64,000 nucleotides of DNA from a virus. The position numbers and the translations under genes are program-made. Location of the stretch: positions 20,218 to 84,217 of IMG/VR virus record IMGVR_UViG_3300017755_000003; one strand, given 5' to 3'. The number at the start of each line of letters is the position of its first letter. Position 1 is the stretch's first letter. Positions 60,354 through 64,000 of the stretch are shown here, one piece after another. The notes under the pieces were generated by a model that worked only from the letters and a program-made list of their open reading frames with translations, ran no database searches and was not told the DNA's origin.

Positions 60354-61120
60354 ACAATCAGTTAAGTGTATTACAAAATTTTAAACCAGAAAACCTGAAG
60401 ACGGATCCGTTTCCTTACATATACATTCCAGAAGTTTTACCTTGGGACTTATATGAAAGACTAGAAGCAGAGTATCCTGAACAGCATTGTACTAAAGGTC
60501 AAACAACAGGCTTTGGTACTATGCGTTACCAACAACACGAGTTTGATTACGAGAACGTAGTAACTCCTTTATGGCGTGACTTTGCCGCATATCATACAAG
60601 CAAAGAATATAAAGACGAGCTTATACGTGCATTTAGAGAGCCTATGACACAGCTATATCCTAAGGGTAGATTCGCAGAAGACCTATACACAAAGTATATA
60701 AGGTCAGATACTAGTCCTAGAAAAGCACCTGTAGGTTCAACAGTAAGAATGGAATTACAATTTGTAATGAACGCAATAGATCACAAACACATACGTACAC
60801 CACACGTAGATCAATCAAAAGAATTATTTGCTTGTTTGTTTTATTTTAAGAAGCCAGAAGATACTAAAGAAGATGGCGGACTAAACATTTATAGAAACAC
60901 AGCAGGTAAACAATGGAGAAGGGTAACTGGTCGTGAAGCAGTAGCAGACGACATTGAAGTTGTAGATCATGTACCTTACAAACGCAACACAATGGTTTGC
61001 TTTTTAAACTCTGTTGATAGTCTACACGGTGTTACACCAAGAAATGAACCAACACATATAAGACGTTATGTTAACATTGACGGACATATTGTTGAGAAGT
61101 TATTTGCGTTTCAAGATTAG
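60350..61120 (+). CDS. 2OG-Fe(II) oxygenase (HxD...H type)
   Basis: A 256-residue protein. PHVDQS gives His152 and Asp154, SVDSLHGVTPR gives His226, and RRY at ~238-240 supplies the 2-oxoglutarate-binding Arg. The double-stranded beta-helix order matches prolyl-hydroxylase-like phage oxygenases. It overlaps the previous stop by 4 bases (ATGA). This is the third 2OG oxygenase in the window. The substrate is not known. Confidence 0.82.
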   Translation: MNNQLSVLQNFKPENLKTDPFPYIYIPEVLPWDLYERLEAEYPEQHCTKGQTTGFGTMRYQQHEFDYENVVTPLWRDFAAYHTSKEYKDELIRAFREPMTQLYPKGRFAEDLYTKYIRSDTSPRKAPVGSTVRMELQFVMNAIDHKHIRTPHVDQSKELFACLFYFKKPEDTKEDGGLNIYRNTAGKQWRRVTGREAVADDIEVVDHVPYKRNTMVCFLNSVDSLHGVTPRNEPTHIRRYVNIDGHIVEKLFAFQD

Positions 61121-61128
61121 GAGTAATA

Positions 61129-61485
61129 ATGAAAGCAGGAAAAATATGGGGACAAACAGAACTTATCCATGCAAATGGTGTTCTTGAGTTTCACAGAATA
61201 GAATTTAAAAAAGGATTCAAATGTTCAGAGCATGAACATCAATATAAATGGAACGGATTCTTTGTTGAGTCGGGCAAGATGCTTGTTCGAGTTTGGCAAG
61301 ATGACCAAGGACTAGTTGATGAAACTATTCTTGGTGCTGGTGAGTTTACTCAGGTTAAGCCTGGTAAGATTCATCAGTTTGAAGGTATCGAAGACGGTGT
61401 TGCCTTTGAATTGTACTGGGCGGAGTTTAACCATGATGACATTGTTAGACGTACGGTTGGTACAGAAGTAGAAAAACAAAAATAG
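61129..61485 (+). CDS. Single-domain cupin
   Basis: A 118-residue cupin. EHEHQYKWNGFFVESGKMLV near residues 34-53 is motif 1 and PGKIHQFEG near 78-86 is motif 2, with metal-binding His and Glu. It follows a 2OG oxygenase, with a GGAG ribosome site. It is unlike the type II PMI cupins elsewhere in the window. Substrate unknown. Confidence 0.7.
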   Translation: MKAGKIWGQTELIHANGVLEFHRIEFKKGFKCSEHEHQYKWNGFFVESGKMLVRVWQDDQGLVDETILGAGEFTQVKPGKIHQFEGIEDGVAFELYWAEFNHDDIVRRTVGTEVEKQK

Positions 61486-61497
61486 AAGGAGGAACGA

Positions 61498-62142
61498 ATG
61501 TTCTCAAAACTACTTGACGGTGTTGATAAAGCACTTGTCACAAAACTTGTAATTTTACACACATTGGTTATTGCTGTGTCTAATTACCTCGTAACAATTA
61601 GATTTGATTTATTCCCCGGCGCAGAACTACCATTGTTTGGTAGCTTTCCATTAGCGGCGGCGGCTTTTACTTTTCCGATCGTAGTTGTTGCAACTGACTT
61701 AACTGTTAGGTTAGTTGGTAAAGAAGCAGGAAGGGCCGTTGTTGCAATGGCAATTATTCCGGCTATCGTTGCATCGGTGCTTGTATTACTTGCACTAGGT
61801 GACGAACACGCATATAGAGTTGGCCTTGCATCAGGTACTGCATACGCAATTGGTACGATGTTAGACGTGTATGTGTTTCAACATATTAGAGAAAAGTATA
61901 CTGATATGTGGTGGGCGGCTCCGGCAATTTCAACTGTCGCGGCAAACGTCATTGACACTTACGCATTTTTCTTTACTGCATTTGCAGGATCGACAGACGC
62001 AGAAGGCAACTTGACTTGGATAGGTGAGAACTGGCACATCGTAGCACAGAACAACACACTAACTAAGATTGCTGTAGGACTAATTGTGTTCCTACCAGCA
62101 TACGGAGTTTTACTATCTTATCTCAAAAAGAGAGTTAAGTAA
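61498..62142 (+). CDS. Queuosine-precursor transporter (YhhQ/VUT family)
   Basis: A 214-residue integral membrane protein with about six membrane segments. FTFPIVVVATDLTVRLVGKEAGRAV near residues 57-81 is the diagnostic block of the YhhQ/VUT family (TFP...TDLTVR..GKE.AR), and ISTVAANVIDTYAFFFTAF near 142-160 is the second conserved region. YhhQ imports preQ0 or preQ1. In phages this could feed queuosine tRNA modification or 7-deazaguanine DNA modification. A strong ribosome site (GAAGGAGGA) precedes the ATG, and a UUCG hairpin follows. Confidence 0.88.
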   Translation: MFSKLLDGVDKALVTKLVILHTLVIAVSNYLVTIRFDLFPGAELPLFGSFPLAAAAFTFPIVVVATDLTVRLVGKEAGRAVVAMAIIPAIVASVLVLLALGDEHAYRVGLASGTAYAIGTMLDVYVFQHIREKYTDMWWAAPAISTVAANVIDTYAFFFTAFAGSTDAEGNLTWIGENWHIVAQNNTLTKIAVGLIVFLPAYGVLLSYLKKRVK

Positions 62143-62151
62143 TATCAATTA

Positions 62152-62175
62152 ATGTAGGCCCTTCGGGGCCTACAT
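62152..62175 (+). terminator. Perfect 10-bp hairpin with UUCG loop after the VUT gene
   Basis: ATGTAGGCCC, loop TTCG, GGGCCTACAT. There is no T-run, but the tetraloop and stem equal the terminator before gp17. It probably ends or stabilises the transporter transcript. Confidence 0.7.
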
Positions 62176-62191
62176 AACTACGGAGAGTCCA

Positions 62192-62461
62192 ATGGGGACA
62201 TTAATACCTGGAGAGGCACTTATTTACGAAAGGGTTGACGAAGTGGTATATGCACGATACCGAGATGCTCCACACAATACTATACCAAGATGGGTAGTAG
62301 GTGGAAATCCAAAACAAATGGATATGTTTTACGGACAAGAGTACGAAGATATAATTGAAGCATCCAAACATTATCCAACACTCAAAAAACAACTTGACAA
62401 ATTGCAAACAATATGGTATACTATAAGAGATGAAGCAAAAGAGAAAACTGCCACTGAATGA
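62192..62461 (+). CDS. Small conserved phage protein, function unknown
   Basis: An 89-residue protein. GEALIYERVDEVVYARYRDAPHNTIPRWVVGG near residues 7-38 and EDIIEASKHYPTLKKQLDKLQTIWY near 52-76 (helix) are conserved in marine T4-like phages. The next gene starts inside its last codons. The overlap zone carries a promoter for that gene. Function unknown. Confidence 0.5.
   Translation: MGTLIPGEALIYERVDEVVYARYRDAPHNTIPRWVVGGNPKQMDMFYGQEYEDIIEASKHYPTLKKQLDKLQTIWYTIRDEAKEKTATE
62394..62422 (+). promoter_or_regulatory. Sigma70-type promoter TTGACA-17-TGnTATACT; leaderless geometry
   Basis: -35 TTGACA at 62394-62399 (consensus), 17-base spacer, extended -10 TGG TATACT at 62417-62422. The ATG at 62430 lies eight bases downstream, where transcription is expected to start. 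It supports the 62430 start codon. Confidence 0.75.
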
Positions 62462-62897
62462 GATCTTTATGGCCATGGACATGAACGGCAAGAGTGCGTT
62501 CAATGAATGGTCTGAAGAAGAACGAAAAGAAATTAACTATTGGTTATTAAATCGATATGCTAGTTCCGTTTCGGGTTCAAGAGAAGCAAAGGAATTGGCT
62601 GTGGTTTTGACAAATGAAAACTACAACAAGAATTGGAATGTACTAGGTACTAGGCATCCAAAACTACAATGGCAGTTGTTGTGTACACTACACAATGCAA
62701 AGAGTTCTAGCAAACATCATGTGTGGCAAGGACTAAAACAAAAAAGCGGTGACGTAAAAATAATTAAATTCTTAAAGGGAATGTTCCCTAACATGAAAGA
62801 AGATGAGGTAGAACTACTTGCTAAATTATCTACAACAAAAGAACTTAAACAGTACGCCGAAGACCTCGGGATGGATAAGAAAGATGTCAAACTCTAA
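62430..62897 (+). CDS. Conserved marine T4-like phage protein, function unknown
   Basis: A 155-residue helical protein. KLPLNEIFMAMDMNGKSAFNEWSEEERKEINYWLLNRYASSVSGSREAKE at residues 6-55 and HPKLQWQLLCTLHN near 75-90 recur in this phage group. KIIKFLKGMFPNMKEDEVELLAKL near 110-132 is a conserved helix. The ATG at 62430 is chosen over 62469 because the promoter predicts it and the N-terminal residues fit the family. Role in replication is possible but not shown. Confidence 0.5.
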   Translation: MKQKRKLPLNEIFMAMDMNGKSAFNEWSEEERKEINYWLLNRYASSVSGSREAKELAVVLTNENYNKNWNVLGTRHPKLQWQLLCTLHNAKSSSKHHVWQGLKQKSGDVKIIKFLKGMFPNMKEDEVELLAKLSTTKELKQYAEDLGMDKKDVKL

Positions 62898-63570
62898 ACC
62901 TTATACTTGCGGATACTGTGGAGCGAGTTTTACAAGAGAGAAAACTCTAGCAGTTCATATGTGCGAAAAGAAACGTAGACATCTACAGAAAGATGAGAAA
63001 CGTGTACAACTTGGCTATTTGACATTCAATAGATTCTATAAGCTATGTCAGAAAGCAAAGGAGAATAAAACGTATGAACAGTTTTGTGATAGCCCATACT
63101 ACAACGCATTTGTAAAGTTTGGATCATTCGTAAACAATGTACGTCCTTTGTATCCAGAGAAGTATGTTGACTATGTTGTTACAAGCGGAGTAAGATTAGA
63201 TCATTGGTGCAGAGAAGAGATGTATGAACGTTATGCACTAGAACTAATATTAAAAGAAAGTGTAGAAACTGCACTAGAACGTAGTGTAAAAACTATGATG
63301 GATTGGGGTGATGACAAAGAAGCACGTTGGCAAGATTACTTCAACTATGCAAGTTTGAATAGAGTATGTCAAGATATTAAAGATGGAAAAGTAAGTCCAT
63401 GGTTAGTATTAAATTGTAAGAGCGGAAAAGAGATGTTAGGTAAAATGAATGATGAACAATTACAAATAGTGTATCATGTTATGAATCCTAATCATTGGGC
63501 TATGCGTTTTAAAAGAGGCGTAGCAGATGTTGAACTAGTGAAAGAGATTGTTAAAGAAGCAGGACTATAA
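62884..63570 (+). CDS. C2H2/C2HC zinc-finger-type protein
   Basis: A 228-residue protein starting MSNSKPYTCGYCGASFTREKTLAVHMCEKKRRH. Cys9, Cys12 and His25 with Cys27 or His33 form a classical zinc-finger pattern. The rest is helical (YALELILKESVETALERSVKTMMDW) with conserved LGYLTFNRFYKLCQKAKENKTYEQFCDSPYYNAFVKFG. The ATG at 62884 is preferred to an upstream start inside the previous gene. Such proteins are common in marine T4-like phages and may bind DNA. It shares TAATG with the next gene. Confidence 0.65.
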   Translation: MSNSKPYTCGYCGASFTREKTLAVHMCEKKRRHLQKDEKRVQLGYLTFNRFYKLCQKAKENKTYEQFCDSPYYNAFVKFGSFVNNVRPLYPEKYVDYVVTSGVRLDHWCREEMYERYALELILKESVETALERSVKTMMDWGDDKEARWQDYFNYASLNRVCQDIKDGKVSPWLVLNCKSGKEMLGKMNDEQLQIVYHVMNPNHWAMRFKRGVADVELVKEIVKEAGL

Positions 63571-64000
63571 TGCCAGATATTGATATTGACTTTGCAAATA
63601 GAGATGTAGTGCTTGATAAGTTAACGCATCGTGTCGCAAGGTTAGACAAAAATAAGAAGCACAACACAGGAGTATATGTAACGGAATGTCCGCACAATCC
63701 TGTTGATATGTTATCTACATTAGATCATAAGACAGCAGAAGATAGAGGATATTTCAAATTAGACTTTCTTAATGTTTCGCTATATAAAGATATAAAAGAT
63801 GAATCGCATCTTACTAAACTTATGACGAAGGAACCATTATGGGATTTACTCACAGAAGCAGAATTCACAAACAAATTATTTCACGTAGGAGAACACAGTT
63901 CCCTGCTAAAACAACTGAAGCCCAAGACGATATTAGAACTAGCGGCGACACTAGCGATAATAAGACCCGCAAAAAGATATCTGCAAAACAGCTCTTGGGA
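63570..64000 (+). CDS. Miniature DnaE (C-family DNA polymerase)-like protein, 3' end outside window
   Basis: At least 143 residues are visible, running off the edge. The first residues MPDIDIDFANRD equal the palm-domain PD(I/F)D(I/V)DF motif of bacterial Pol III alpha. KKHNTGVYV...DML matches KHAGGVVI...APL, and LDHKTAEDRGYFKLDFLNVSLY matches (Q)FD...AGL(V/L)KFDFLGL, so the three metal-binding Asp residues are kept. LFHVGEHSSLLKQLKPKTILELAATLAIIRP follows the order of VFQ.ES.GM..L....P......A..AL.RPGP. The PHP domain is absent and spacers are short. Role unknown. Confidence 0.65.
   Translation, partial: MPDIDIDFANRDVVLDKLTHRVARLDKNKKHNTGVYVTECPHNPVDMLSTLDHKTAEDRGYFKLDFLNVSLYKDIKDESHLTKLMTKEPLWDLLTEAEFTNKLFHVGEHSSLLKQLKPKTILELAATLAIIRPAKRYLQNSSW

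Noticed and set aside
62201-62503. Minus-strand open frame opposite the small genes at 62192 and 62430
   Set aside because: Antisense to two coupled plus-strand genes with conserved lines and a strong promoter.
62430-62897. Assignment of the 62430 protein as clamp loader gp62
   Set aside because: Size and helical content are similar, but the key gp62 lines are not seen, so it was left as unknown.

Overview
The window is a contiguous piece of an AT-rich T4-like myovirus genome. The identifying set is neck proteins (gp13, gp14), tail sheath stabiliser (gp15), sheath and tube (gp18, gp19), head completion protein (gp4), both terminase subunits (gp16, gp17), gp32, UvsX, UvsW and a gp1-type dNMP kinase, with T4-type late promoters (TATAAATA-like) in front of structural genes. 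The very large tail-fibre-like proteins, the many 2OG-Fe(II) oxygenases and the sugar-modifying genes are typical of marine T4-like phages of the cyanophage/pelagiphage type. No photosynthesis genes, tRNA genes, insertion sequences or CRISPR arrays were seen. The heptose and polysaccharide genes suggest a Gram-negative host. The host is an inference.

Layout. 1-10118: distal tail and adhesion module. It holds a huge fibre-like protein cut by the left edge, two small virion proteins, then three paralogous cysteine- and glycine-rich proteins interleaved with two paralogous proteins carrying a tail-assembly-chaperone-like motif. 10192-14417: glycan cluster A (GT9 heptosyltransferase-like, SGNH-like, carbamoyltransferase, methyltransferase). 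14514-24638: three more fibre/baseplate proteins, one with Calx-beta-like repeats and a C-terminal cupredoxin-like domain, one of 2454 residues with about eight internal repeats. 24639-31635, minus strand: gp14, a 58-residue membrane protein, gp15, then Nudix, HldE, HldD, cupin and two 2OG oxygenases. 31684-45563, mostly plus: gp13, dNMP kinase, sheath, tube, a tube-like protein, gp4, gp16, two proteins with N-terminal LxE prohead-protease-like motifs, gp17 and a 726-residue virion protein. 45702-48497: gp32, UvsX and two small genes, one possibly UvsY-like. 48532-54880: peroxiredoxin and glycan cluster B (nucleotidyltransferase-cupin fusion, TylF methyltransferase, two GT-A and three capsule-type GT-B-like proteins). 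54898-61485: an unknown 428-residue protein, UvsW, small conserved genes, two methyltransferases, a 2OG oxygenase and a cupin. 61498-64000: a YhhQ/VUT queuosine-precursor transporter, small conserved genes, a zinc-finger protein and, cut by the right edge, a miniature DnaE-like protein.

How the genes work together. The structural genes build the contractile tail, neck and packaging motor. gp32, UvsX and UvsW form the recombination-dependent replication system. HldE and HldD would make ADP-heptose for a GT9 enzyme, and the other sugar genes could build or alter a surface glycan or decorate phage DNA or protein.

Regulation stands out. Fifteen T4-late-type boxes precede genes, and in four cases (37530, 41782, 43383, 49171) the predicted start site is exactly the A of the ATG. 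Two sigma70-type promoters (before 54898 and 62430) show the same geometry. This points to a set of leaderless phage mRNAs. No intergenic stretch exceeds about 140 bases, so there are no long non-coding regions to describe.
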